Source: Mesorhizobium sp. M8A.F.Ca.ET.218.01.1.1 (GTDB taxonomy: Bacteria; Pseudomonadota; Alphaproteobacteria; Rhizobiales; Rhizobiaceae). Taken from it: a stretch of DNA of 63,297 bases. The stretch is from NCBI RefSeq assembly GCF_004791165.1, contig NZ_SRUZ01000008.1, positions 1 to 63,297 of the forward strand, given 5' to 3'. The position numbers were made by a program, and so were the translations under genes. Under the pieces are notes generated by a model. That model ran no database searches, had not been told where the DNA came from, and saw nothing but the letters and a program-made list of their open reading frames with translations. This document shows positions 34,687 through 43,235 of this stretch, one piece after another (the stretch's first letter is position 1; each line of letters opens with the position of its first letter).

Positions 34687-35570
34687 TGCAAGAATTCTTC
34701 CTGCCGGTAGCCCTGCAGATAGAGCAGCGCGGTTAGGTCGGCATGGTCGATCCGGACTTTTGCCTGTGCTGCCACTGTCGGCTTGGCGTGCAGCGCGACA
34801 CCGGTTCCGGCCAGGCGGATCATGTCGAGATCGTTGGCGCCGTCGCCGACGGCGATGGCATCGGCCGGCGCCAGGCCAAGGCGCGCGCAGATTTCGAGCA
34901 GCGCCTCGGCCTTGGCGGCGCGGCCGAGGATCGGCTCGCCGACCAGTCCGGTGAAGCGTCCGCCCTGGTCGAGCAGGCGGTTGGCGCGGTTTTCCTGAAA
35001 GCCGAGCATCTCGGCGATGCGCGTGGTGAAGACCTCGAATCCGCCCGAAACGAGCGCTGTCCAGGCGCCGTTGGCGCGCATGGTCTGGACCAGTGCGCGG
35101 CCGCCCGAAGCCAGCGTCAGCCGATTGGCGACGATACGGTCGACCACTGCGGCGTCGAGCCCCTTGAGCAGCGCCACGCGCTCGCGCAGCGCAGGCTCGA
35201 AGGCGATCTCGCCATTCATCGACCGCGCGGTGATGGCCGCGACGCGATCCTTGACGCCGATCTCGTCGGCCAGCTCGTCGATGCATTCCTGGTCGATCAT
35301 GGTCGAATCCATGTCGGCGAGAAGGACTTTCTTGCGGCGTGTTTCAGCCTGCTGAACGATCACGTCGACTGGTTCGGCGCCCAGTGCGGCGCGAAGCTCT
35401 GCAGTGGTTTCATCAGCCTGCGCCGCTGGCGGCAGGGCAAGATCACAGGCAATGCCTTCGGCCAGCCAGACGACAGCGCTTGCGCCCACCGACCGTGAGG
35501 CCATATTCGCAAGCGACGGCGACAGAGCGCGGTCAGCGGGACGGGAAACAAGCGTGGCAATGAGCGGCAT
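34683..35570 (-). CDS. serB: Phosphoserine phosphatase
   Basis: The 295-residue HAD phosphatase has motif I LLADMDSTMIDQE, motif II LVSGGF, and motif III/IV GDGANDLDMI. The N-terminal 85 residues resemble a weak ACT-like domain. It makes serine from phosphoserine. The start at 35570 overlaps the 5' end of miaA on the other strand by 11 bases; a longer frame to 35702 is a shadow of miaA. Confidence 0.95.
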   Translation of the reverse strand: MPLIATLVSRPADRALSPSLANMASRSVGASAVVWLAEGIACDLALPPAAQADETTAELRAALGAEPVDVIVQQAETRRKKVLLADMDSTMIDQECIDELADEIGVKDRVAAITARSMNGEIAFEPALRERVALLKGLDAAVVDRIVANRLTLASGGRALVQTMRANGAWTALVSGGFEVFTTRIAEMLGFQENRANRLLDQGGRFTGLVGEPILGRAAKAEALLEICARLGLAPADAIAVGDGANDLDMIRLAGTGVALHAKPTVAAQAKVRIDHADLTALLYLQGYRQEEFLQ

Positions 35571-36525
35571 AGAGAATTCCGGCGCGGATGCGGGCGAAGG
35601 CCGCGTGAAGAACGCGATCCTGATAGCCGGGCCGACCGCCAGCGGCAAGTCGGCGCTGGCGCTTGAGCTGGCCGAGCGCACCGGCGGCGTCATCGTCAAC
35701 ACCGATTCGATGCAGGGCTATTCGGTTCTCGACGTTCTGACCGCTCGGCCGGAGGCGGCCGAACTCGCACGCGCGCAGCATTTTCTCTATGGGCATGTGC
35801 ACCCCGGCTCTGCCTACTCGACCGGCGCCTGGCTGCGCGACGTGATGAAACTCATCGACGACGGAACGCTCTCGCGGCGGCCAATCTTCGTCGGTGGCAC
35901 CGGCCTTTATTTTCGTGCGCTGGCCGAGGGCATTTCGGAAATGCCCGATATTCCGCAGCGGATCCGCGATCGCTGGCGCTATGAGTTGAAGGAGCACGGC
36001 GCGGTCAAATTGCATGGCATCCTGCTGCGCGAGGATTCGAAAGTCGCCATGCAGCTGAAGCCGACCGACGGCCAGCGCATCGTGCGGGCGCTCGAAGTGC
36101 TCGACGCCTCCGGCCGGTCGATCCTGGACTGGCAGGGCGAGCGCGGCCGGCCGCTGATCGACAGGCAAAGCGCGCATTTCCTAGTCATCGAGCCGGATCG
36201 GGCGGCGCTGGTCGACCGCATCGAAAGGCGTTTCGACCGGATGCTGGACAAGGGCGCGCTGGAGGAAGTCAAGCAGCTTGCGGCCCTTCGTCTCGATCCG
36301 GACCTGCCGGCGATGAAGGCGATCGGGGTTCGCGAGCTGCAGGCCGCAATTGCAGGGCAATCGAGCTTTCCCGAGGCGATCGAGCGCGCCAAGATCGCTA
36401 CCAGGCAATATGCCAAGCGGCAAGCGACCTGGTTTCGACATCAGTTGGGGCCGGAATGGCAGAGATTGCGTCCCAATGACAATCTCGAAACCACGATCCA
36501 AACACTTGTTGCTAATGCAACTTAA
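35560..36525 (+). CDS. miaA: tRNA dimethylallyltransferase
   Basis: The 321-residue protein has Walker A IAGPTASGKSALAL, the DSMQGY substrate loop and GGTGLYFRALAEG, diagnostic of MiaA. It prenylates A37 of tRNAs reading UNN codons. The ATG at 35560 lies within the first codons of serB on the other strand; a GTG at 35605 (VKNAILIAGP) is an alternative start that would remove the overlap. Confidence 0.95.
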   Translation: MSGIENSGADAGEGRVKNAILIAGPTASGKSALALELAERTGGVIVNTDSMQGYSVLDVLTARPEAAELARAQHFLYGHVHPGSAYSTGAWLRDVMKLIDDGTLSRRPIFVGGTGLYFRALAEGISEMPDIPQRIRDRWRYELKEHGAVKLHGILLREDSKVAMQLKPTDGQRIVRALEVLDASGRSILDWQGERGRPLIDRQSAHFLVIEPDRAALVDRIERRFDRMLDKGALEEVKQLAALRLDPDLPAMKAIGVRELQAAIAGQSSFPEAIERAKIATRQYAKRQATWFRHQLGPEWQRLRPNDNLETTIQTLVANAT

Positions 36526-36629
36526 AAAGTTGACCTTGAGGACAGGGTTCCCGCCGAAGTTGCCGGGATTAACGCTCCGTAAGGCGGCCCGTGCCATAAG
36601 ATCGAGGGGCACTTTTCATCGGGGAGCAG

Positions 36630-37424
36630 ATGCGTTTCCATAAGGCGGAATCCGCTTTTTTCGTCTTTATCTTCGTGATCCTGGCCGCTGGCCTGGTGAC
36701 GCTGCACGCCTATGGGCTCTTGCAATCCTTCGCCACGGAACTCCATACGCAATCGGGCCTGGACAAGGTCATCTACCTCAACAAGCTGTTGTTCGCGACG
36801 GGCGTGCTGCTTGCGACCGCGCTGTTTTTCGGCATCTTCTTCATCTACCCGCTGATCCGCAAACAGGCGACGGAAGAAGGCAAGCTGCGCGCCATGACGG
36901 TTTCGCTCAGCGCCCGCTCCGAAACGCTCGAGCACGCCGCCCTGACAGACGGCCTGACCGGCATGCAGAACCGACGTTATTTCGACGACGCGCTGAACGA
37001 ATATCTCGAGGAGTTCCGGCGCATCGAAAAACCGGTCGGGCTGATGATCCTCGATCTCGACCATTTCAAGCAGGTCAACGACAGCCACGGCCACGATGTC
37101 GGCGACGAGGTGCTCAAGGCTGTCGCCAGATGCCTCAAGGACATGACCCGCTATCACGACGTGGTGGCGCGCCTGGGTGGTGAGGAATTCGCCGTGGTCA
37201 CGCCCAACATGGAGGCGGACCTTCTGGCCAAATTCGCCGAGCGCATCCGCAAGGCGATCGCCAACATGTCGATCCTCTCCGGCAACAATGTCCGGCTCAA
37301 GATCACGACCAGCGTCGGCCTCGCCGTATGGGACCGCAAGGAAACCGCCGAAGAGTTCTATCGCCGCGCCGACCGCCAGCTCTACGAAGCGAAGAGGCAA
37401 GGCCGCAATCGCGTCTGCGCCTAA
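36630..37424 (+). CDS. Membrane-bound diguanylate cyclase (GGDEF)
   Basis: The 264-residue protein has two membrane spans (about residues 8-28 and 55-75) enclosing a short periplasmic loop, a coiled linker, and a GGDEF domain with signature LGGEEF and metal-binding LDLDHFKQVND. An RYHD (RxxD) inhibitory site lies five residues before GGEEF, so the enzyme should be feedback-inhibited by cyclic di-GMP. The loop is too short for a known sensor domain. It stands alone between miaA and the palindrome at 37482. Confidence 0.93.
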   Translation: MRFHKAESAFFVFIFVILAAGLVTLHAYGLLQSFATELHTQSGLDKVIYLNKLLFATGVLLATALFFGIFFIYPLIRKQATEEGKLRAMTVSLSARSETLEHAALTDGLTGMQNRRYFDDALNEYLEEFRRIEKPVGLMILDLDHFKQVNDSHGHDVGDEVLKAVARCLKDMTRYHDVVARLGGEEFAVVTPNMEADLLAKFAERIRKAIANMSILSGNNVRLKITTSVGLAVWDRKETAEEFYRRADRQLYEAKRQGRNRVCA

Positions 37425-37481
37425 AATCCCGAAGAAGAATTCATGAGGCCGGTTGCCTGATGCGGCTTTCTCGACTTCCCC

Positions 37482-37504
37482 GTTCTACTGCGTCGCAGTA
37501 GAAC
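37482..37504. terminator. Perfect 11-bp-arm palindrome between convergent genes
   Basis: GTTCTACTGCG-T-CGCAGTAGAAC is a perfect inverted repeat with a single central base. It lies between the convergent diguanylate cyclase and HerA-like genes in about 200 bases without other coding signal. No T-tract follows, so it could be a terminator or a protein-binding site. A second weaker hairpin (TCCCTTTCGGGA) is at about 37571-37585. Confidence 0.5.
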
Positions 37505-37633
37505 TGAGCTCACGGACTGAATGTCCGCTCCGCTCCGGCTTCTCGAAAGCCACGTCATTCAATTCGGCCTGACGAATTCCCTTTCGGGATTTGGCCAAGC
37601 GTGAATGCCGATGAGATCAGAGACCTGTTAGGT

Positions 37634-39481
37634 TCAATCGTTCTGTGGGCGCAGGCCGAAGGTCGCGGGTTTGAGGCCGTAGCGTGTGTCGAAATCTTCG
37701 TCCGACTGCACGCGCGCCGTCGCCGGCGGTTTGCGGTAGTCGGGATCGCCGGCCTGGCGGCCGGAATCGACCACCTCGGCAAATGGTATCGCCTGGCTCT
37801 GTGGCTTCGGCACGTTGCGCAGCCGCTCCACGATCGCCACCAGGTCGACCTCGCCGGCTTTCGTCACTTCTTCCTCGTGCTTGGCCGTGCCAGGCAGCAG
37901 GTGAGCGGGCAGTCTTTCGAATTTCAGCCGCATGGTCGTCGCCACGCCTTCGCCGAAGGCGATCGCCTCGCGCTGCCCCATGGAAGACAGGAAGGCGAGC
38001 GTCGAGGCGGACGAGTCGGCGATTGCCGAGCGGATGATCGCCTGGTCCTGCTCGTTGGCAAGCCGCATGGCGAAGAAGGTCGAGCATTGCGACAGGATGG
38101 TCGGGTCCAGCTCGCCCGGGCGCTGGGTGACGACGCCGAGATAGCAGCCATATTTGCGGCCTTCCTTGGCGATGCGCGACAGCGCATGCCGGGTCGGCGC
38201 GAAGCCGAGGCGCGAATCGGCCGGCATGTAGCGGTGCGCTTCCTCGCACAAGAACAGGAGCTGCAGCTTGCCTTCGCTCCACAAAGCGAGGTCGAAGGCC
38301 AGGCGCGCCAGCACGGAGCAGACGGAATTGACCACTTCCGAGGGCATGCCGGCCATCTCGAAGCAGGTTACCGGGCGGCCATGGTGCGGCACGCGGAAGA
38401 TGTTGCCGATCGTCTCGTGGATGGTGTCCTCGATCAGGCGCGAATTGAACATGAAGCGGTAGCGCGGATCGGCAGCCGCGGATTCGATGCGCGTCTTCAG
38501 CGATTTGAGCGTCGGGCGATCGTTCTTGCTTTCGAGCATGCCCATGCGCTCGTCGATCTGCTTGAGCAGGTCGGCGATGCGGTAAGGCACCGGCGTATCG
38601 GCGGTCAGCGCATCGTTGCCGCGCCTGAGGTAGGCGCCTGAATTGGGGTTGCGGTAGAGGTTCTTGGCCAGCGGAACGAGGTCGCGAAGGGCGTCGATCT
38701 CTTCCGGCACCGTTTCGCGTCCGCGAAACAGCACTTCGGCGAATTCCTCCAGCGTGAACATCCAGAACGGCAGGTCGAGCGTCTTGGAATCGACCCGGAC
38801 GCAATATTCGGGCAGCGAGGCGGCGAACTCGTTGTGCGGATCGAGGATCAGGATCCGCAGGTCGGGTCGCGCCGCGATCGACTTGCGCAGCAGCAGCGAC
38901 ACGGCGGTCGACTTGCCGACGCCGGTCGTGCCGACAATGGCGAAATGGCGCGCAAGCGTATCATCGATGGCGATGTTGGCGGCGATGGCCTCGTCCTGCG
39001 CCAGCGAGCCGATGGTGATGGAATGGCGGCCGGCCAGGTCATAGACGGCCTGCAGGTCGCGGGTGCGGATACGGTGCGCGACGGCGCCGATATGCGGATA
39101 GCTGGTGATGCCGCGGTCGAAGATCGGCTTGGCGCCGGGTTCGGCGCCGTCGCGCACTTCGCCGATCAGTTCGATGCTGACCTCGATGGCGTTCTGGCCT
39201 TCATTGCTCCAGGCCCGATCCGACTTGCCGATCGCATAGACCAGGCCAACGGTGCGCGTCGTGCCCAGATTGATGGAGATCATCTTGCCAACCGTCCACA
39301 GGCCGGTGATCGCACCGTCGACATCGTCGGCATAGGCGCTGATTGTGGCGCGCGCGCCGTCGCATTGCACGACGTTGCCGAGGATGCGCCGGTCGTTCTG
39401 CTCTGCGTTGCGGCGCTCCTGCGATGTCGGTTCTCCGACGGAAGCTTCGCGTTCGACATACATGGACAGGCCAATCCCCAT
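37634..39481 (-). CDS. HerA-like ATPase (DUF87/FtsK-HerA superfamily)
   Basis: The 615-residue protein has an N-terminal beta-barrel (HAS-barrel-like, about residues 30-130), Walker A VGTTGVGKST near residue 190, DPHNEFAAS, and a Walker B-like LLFLCEEAHRYMP with the glutamates typical of HerA. The C-terminus has a motor arginine region (VVTQRPGELDPT). HerA proteins translocate DNA and usually pair with NurA or another nuclease; none is present here. The start could also be 39463. It is divergent from an XRE-cupin regulator. Confidence 0.88.
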   Translation of the reverse strand: MGIGLSMYVEREASVGEPTSQERRNAEQNDRRILGNVVQCDGARATISAYADDVDGAITGLWTVGKMISINLGTTRTVGLVYAIGKSDRAWSNEGQNAIEVSIELIGEVRDGAEPGAKPIFDRGITSYPHIGAVAHRIRTRDLQAVYDLAGRHSITIGSLAQDEAIAANIAIDDTLARHFAIVGTTGVGKSTAVSLLLRKSIAARPDLRILILDPHNEFAASLPEYCVRVDSKTLDLPFWMFTLEEFAEVLFRGRETVPEEIDALRDLVPLAKNLYRNPNSGAYLRRGNDALTADTPVPYRIADLLKQIDERMGMLESKNDRPTLKSLKTRIESAAADPRYRFMFNSRLIEDTIHETIGNIFRVPHHGRPVTCFEMAGMPSEVVNSVCSVLARLAFDLALWSEGKLQLLFLCEEAHRYMPADSRLGFAPTRHALSRIAKEGRKYGCYLGVVTQRPGELDPTILSQCSTFFAMRLANEQDQAIIRSAIADSSASTLAFLSSMGQREAIAFGEGVATTMRLKFERLPAHLLPGTAKHEEEVTKAGEVDLVAIVERLRNVPKPQSQAIPFAEVVDSGRQAGDPDYRKPPATARVQSDEDFDTRYGLKPATFGLRPQND

Positions 39482-39616
39482 TTCCCTGGAGACGGAGCCT
39501 ACAGGAACGGGGTTAAGGTCGGATGAGGTCGGATGGTGTAGAGAGGATTAAGGACCCTGTGAAAATTATCGTGAGATGGCTCTTCACCTGTCTTGTTGTT
39601 TCGCTATAATGGACGA

Positions 39617-40180
39617 ATGGATGATATAGCGAACGATATTTCCTCGACCATCGGCAAGAGGATCCACGCCGAGAGGATCATGCGGGACTGGTCGCTGGCC
39701 GAACTCGCCGAACGGTCCGGCGTTTCCAAGGCGATGCTGAGCACGATCGAGCGCGGCATGACCAGCCCGACGGCCGCACTTCTGGTGCGCATTGCGGCGG
39801 CCTTCGGCATGACGCTGTCGACCCTCATCGCGCGCGCGGAACTGCAGAGCGGGGGACTGCTGCGCGCGGCCGACCAGCCGGTATGGCGCGACCCCGATAC
39901 AGGCTATGTCAGGCGGCATCTGTCGCCGGCCTGCGACATGCCGCTCGAACTGATCAAGGTCCATCTGCCTGCGGGCGCGAAGGTCAGCTTGCCCGCGGCT
40001 TCCTACGCCTTCATCAAGCAGCAGATCTGGCTGATCTCGGGAAAACTCGAATTCACCGAAGGCGATCAGGTGCACAGGCTCGAACCGGGCGACTGCCTGG
40101 CGCTCGGGGCGCCGTCGGATTGCACCTTCCATGCCCTGGAGCCGGGCGCCGACTATCTCGTCGCTCTGGTCAGGGGCTGA
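39617..40180 (+). CDS. XRE family regulator with C-terminal cupin
   Basis: The 187-residue protein has an N-terminal helix-turn-helix (KRIHAERIMRDWSLAELAER, SGVSKAMLSTIERG) and a C-terminal cupin (LPAGAKVSLPAAS, LEFTEGDQVHRLEPGDCLAL). Such proteins (PuuR/ClgR-like cupin regulators) sense small metabolites. It is first of a tight three-gene run with a small unknown protein (4 bases downstream) and a GNAT enzyme, so it probably regulates that run. Confidence 0.9.
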   Translation: MDDIANDISSTIGKRIHAERIMRDWSLAELAERSGVSKAMLSTIERGMTSPTAALLVRIAAAFGMTLSTLIARAELQSGGLLRAADQPVWRDPDTGYVRRHLSPACDMPLELIKVHLPAGAKVSLPAASYAFIKQQIWLISGKLEFTEGDQVHRLEPGDCLALGAPSDCTFHALEPGADYLVALVRG

Positions 40181-40184
40181 CGTC

Positions 40185-40493
40185 ATGGCAAGACGGCCTA
40201 CGCGCTCCCACAATGGGGGGCCGCCTCTTGACGAGTACAAGGGGCCGCCATGGGGCAAGGGCGACCCTTACATCTTCCTGGCCTGGCAGGCGGCGCACGC
40301 CAAGGCGTGGAAGGCGCCAAGCCGCGACGTCATGCTGATGCGCATGGACAAGGCTGAGCGGCTGGGCCTGACCTATGAGGAATACACGCTCGAAATCCTG
40401 GAGCGCGGGCGACATCTCAGTGAAGAAGACACCGAACGCATCAGCGCCATCAAGGCCGCGCGCAAGCGCCGGCGGTCGCACCATCTCGAATGA
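40185..40493 (+). CDS. Conserved hypothetical protein with NGGPPLDE motif
   Basis: The 102-residue basic protein starts MARRPTRSHNGGPPLDEYKG. The NGGPPLDE motif recurs in small alphaproteobacterial proteins of unknown function (recalled). The remainder is helical and charged, ending KRRRSHHLE. It lies between the XRE-cupin gene and the GNAT gene in what looks like one operon. No function can be proposed. Confidence 0.7.
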   Translation: MARRPTRSHNGGPPLDEYKGPPWGKGDPYIFLAWQAAHAKAWKAPSRDVMLMRMDKAERLGLTYEEYTLEILERGRHLSEEDTERISAIKAARKRRRSHHLE

Positions 40494-40537
40494 CGCCGGC
40501 GCCATCGACCCCGGTAATCGTTTCCAGAGGACCAGGT

Positions 40538-41068
40538 ATGAATACCATCGAAATCGGGCCGTTGACCGCCAGCCGGGAAACTCTTGCAATGCTGACCGAT
40601 CTGCTGGTCGAAACGGTTGCCGCCGGCGGATCTGTCAGCTTCATGCATCCGCTGGCGGCGGAAGCGGCAAGGGCATTCTGGGAGACGTCGCTGGCCGCGG
40701 CCGCACGAGGAGAAAGAATGGTGCTCGGGGCCTGGGACGGCGGGGCTCTGGTCGGGACGGTCACCTTGCTGCTCGACTGCCCGCCCAACCAGCCGCATCG
40801 GGCCGAGATCGCCAAGCTGATGACATCAGTCGAATACCGGGGCCGGGGTGTGGGGACACGCCTGATGCGGGCCGCCGAACGCCTCGCGGCGGAGAAGGGG
40901 CGCACGTTGCTGGTTCTGGACACGGCGGCGGAGGAGGGGGCTTCGGGCCTCTACGAAAAGCTCGGCTTCATCCTCACCGGCGAAATTCCTGACTATGCGC
41001 TGAAACCGCATGGCGGGCTGACGGGCTCGCTGATCTACTGGAAGCGTATCGGCATAGCTTCGCGGTAG
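40538..41068 (+). CDS. GNAT family N-acetyltransferase
   Basis: The 176-residue protein has the acetyl-CoA loop VEYRGRGVGTRLMRAAERLA and C-terminal EEGASGLYEKLGFILTGEIP. AGAGGACCAGGT precedes the ATG at 40538; an earlier in-frame ATG at 40490 overlaps the upstream stop (ATGA) and cannot be excluded. The substrate is unknown; the cupin regulator upstream may respond to it. Confidence 0.88.
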   Translation: MNTIEIGPLTASRETLAMLTDLLVETVAAGGSVSFMHPLAAEAARAFWETSLAAAARGERMVLGAWDGGALVGTVTLLLDCPPNQPHRAEIAKLMTSVEYRGRGVGTRLMRAAERLAAEKGRTLLVLDTAAEEGASGLYEKLGFILTGEIPDYALKPHGGLTGSLIYWKRIGIASR

Positions 41069-41076
41069 CGCGCCAG

Positions 41077-41964
41077 TCAGGTCCGGGCCCCGCCGGCAAG
41101 GCGCTTTATCAGCCAGTGCCGGAAATCCTGCTCGGCACTTGTCAGTTGCGCGGTCGACGGCCTGGTCAGAAAATGCCCTGACGTGCTGGAGAGTTCAAAA
41201 TCGGAGAGCGGGACCAGCGTCCTGCTGTCGAGCGCCGCGTCGACAAGCGGTCGCGACCCCAGCAGCACGCCGGCGCCGGCGCTCGCCGCCTCCATGGCGG
41301 CGACGAAACTGTCGAAGCGGTGCGACCGCTGGGGATGGCCGGCCAATCCGGCCGCCGCGAACCATTCCGACCACATCTCGCGCGCGCCGGCCACCAGAAG
41401 CAGCGGCAGGGATGTCCAGTCGGCGGCACTGGCGAGCGCCGGACTTGCCACCGGCACAAGCCGCTCGGCGGTCAGCCTCTCGGCCTCGCGTCCGGGAAAG
41501 GATCCGTTGCCGAAACGGATGTCGAGCGCCGAGCCCGGCAGATCGTAGTCGGTCGGCCGATGGATCGTCACCAGATCGAGCTGGACGCGCGGCAGCGCCT
41601 CGGCGAGATCGGGCAGCGCCGGCACCAGCGCCAGCAAGGCAAACGAGATCGGCACCCGGATAGAGACGGTCCGGACGGCGCGTGGTTCGAACAATTCCGT
41701 GGTGCTGCTGGCAATGGTTGCGAAGGCCGACTGGATGTGGGGCAGGTAGGCGGCACCCTCCGGCGACAGCGCGACCCCACGCGCCAGCCGCGAGAACAGC
41801 CGCGTCTTCAGCCGTTCCTCGAGCAGCCGGATGTGCTGGCTGACCGCCGCCTGTGTCAGGCCGAGTTCGGCCGCTGCCGCCGTGAAATTCGACAGCCGCG
41901 CCGCGGCTTCGAAACTGCGCAGCCAGTCGAGCGGAGGCAAGGCGGGGATGGTTCGTCGTGCCAT
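41077..41964 (-). CDS. LysR family regulator (GcvA-like)
   Basis: The 295-residue protein has the LysR helix-turn-helix (LRSFEAAARLSNFTAAAAELGLTQAAVSQHIR split over residues about 14-46) and a GcvA-type effector domain (LDIRFGNGSFPG). It is divergent from the oxygenase pair at 42084-43816 with an AT-rich palindrome between them, the standard position for a LysR regulator of that operon. Confidence 0.92.
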   Translation of the reverse strand: MARRTIPALPPLDWLRSFEAAARLSNFTAAAAELGLTQAAVSQHIRLLEERLKTRLFSRLARGVALSPEGAAYLPHIQSAFATIASSTTELFEPRAVRTVSIRVPISFALLALVPALPDLAEALPRVQLDLVTIHRPTDYDLPGSALDIRFGNGSFPGREAERLTAERLVPVASPALASAADWTSLPLLLVAGAREMWSEWFAAAGLAGHPQRSHRFDSFVAAMEAASAGAGVLLGSRPLVDAALDSRTLVPLSDFELSSTSGHFLTRPSTAQLTSAEQDFRHWLIKRLAGGART

Positions 41965-41994
41965 TAGTCAATCGGGGTCATTGGCCAAAAAATG

Positions 41995-42008
41995 ATAATT
42001 TGAATTAT
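41995..42008. promoter_or_regulatory. Candidate LysR binding site
   Basis: ATAATT-TG-AATTAT is a perfect AT-rich dyad in an otherwise GC-rich region between the LysR gene and the oxygenase operon. It fits the T-N11-A rule for LysR boxes. Confidence 0.55.
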
Positions 42009-42083
42009 GCCTATGGCGCGATCAACATGCAATCGAAACCCTGCGGATCGGACCGTGGGGCGTAGCGGACAGGATGGATCTCA

Positions 42084-43235
42084 ATGCTTACCCACGCGCT
42101 GGTTGGCGACGAAGGCAGAACAATCGAACTTGGCTGGGCAGACGGGAGGCGCACCCGCTTTCACGCCATCTGGCTGCGCGACAATGCGCTCGACGACAAG
42201 ACGCGCAGCGCCGGCAACGGCCAGCGGCTCGTCACCATCCTCGACATTCCCGCTGGCACGAGAATTGGCGCCGCTTCCATCAAGGCCGGGGCGCTGGAGA
42301 TCAGCTTCGAACCGGAGGGAAAGACGGTCAGCTTTCCCGCCCAATGGCTGCGTGCAAACGCCTATGATCGCGACGAGACACGCCAGCCCGGTTGGACAGG
42401 CGATGTCATCCAGCGCTGGACCAAGGCGACGATGCAGAACTGCGTGCCGCGCGCCAGCTACAAGGCGGCCTTCCATGACCGCAGCGTGCTGCGCGAATGG
42501 CTTTCGGCGGTGAGGACTTATGGCTTTGCGGTGATGAATGGGCTGCCGGCCGAATCCGGGGCGCTGTGCAAGGTGTCCGACCTGTTCGGCTACGTCAGGG
42601 AGACCAATTACGGGCGCTGGTTCGAAGTGCGCGCCGAGGTCAATCCGAACAATCTCGCCTACACCAATCTGGGCCTGCAGGCGCATACCGACAATCCCTA
42701 TCGCGATCCGGTGCCGACACTGCAGATCCTGTCCTGCATCGAGAACACGGTGGAGGGCGGCGAATCGAGCGTCGTCGACGGTTTTGCCGTCGCCGCAGCC
42801 CTGCAGGCGGAAAACCCCGAAGGTTTTCGGCTGTTGAGCTCCCATGCGGCGCGGTTCGAATATGCAGGGTCATCGGGCGTGCGGCTGCAGTCCAAACGGC
42901 CGATGATCGAGCTTGGCCCCGACGGCGAACTGATCTGCATCCGCTTCAACAACCGCTCGCTGGCGCCGACCGTCGATGTGCCGTTCGCCGACATGGATCG
43001 CTACTATGGCGCCTACCGCCGCTTCGCCGAACTGATCGAGGATCCATCCTTCGAAGTGACCTTCAAGCTTGAGCCCGGCCAGGCCTTCATCGTCGACAAC
43101 ACCCGCGTCATGCATGCCCGCAAGGCGTTCTCCGGCACCGGCAAGCGCTGGCTGCAGGGATGCTATGCGGACAAGGACGGCCTGTTGTCGACGCTCGCGG
43201 CGATTGAACACGGCTTCAAGGAGGCCGCGGAATGA
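42084..43235 (+). CDS. tmpA: 2-oxoglutarate/Fe(II) dioxygenase, gamma-butyrobetaine-hydroxylase-like (TmpA-type)
   Basis: The 383-residue protein has the GBBH two-domain layout: an N-terminal DUF971-like part (RFHAIWLRDNALDD) and a TauD/TfdA domain with iron ligands H201, D203 (AHTDNPYRD) and H344 (RVMHARKAF). The N-terminal Zn cysteines seen in human GBBH are not apparent. It overlaps a PhnZ-like HD oxygenase gene by four bases. That pair is the TmpA/TmpB arrangement, in which TmpA hydroxylates 2-(trimethylamino)ethylphosphonate. Carnitine synthesis would be the alternative, but the PhnZ-like partner argues for phosphonate. Confidence 0.75.
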   Translation: MLTHALVGDEGRTIELGWADGRRTRFHAIWLRDNALDDKTRSAGNGQRLVTILDIPAGTRIGAASIKAGALEISFEPEGKTVSFPAQWLRANAYDRDETRQPGWTGDVIQRWTKATMQNCVPRASYKAAFHDRSVLREWLSAVRTYGFAVMNGLPAESGALCKVSDLFGYVRETNYGRWFEVRAEVNPNNLAYTNLGLQAHTDNPYRDPVPTLQILSCIENTVEGGESSVVDGFAVAAALQAENPEGFRLLSSHAARFEYAGSSGVRLQSKRPMIELGPDGELICIRFNNRSLAPTVDVPFADMDRYYGAYRRFAELIEDPSFEVTFKLEPGQAFIVDNTRVMHARKAFSGTGKRWLQGCYADKDGLLSTLAAIEHGFKEAAE

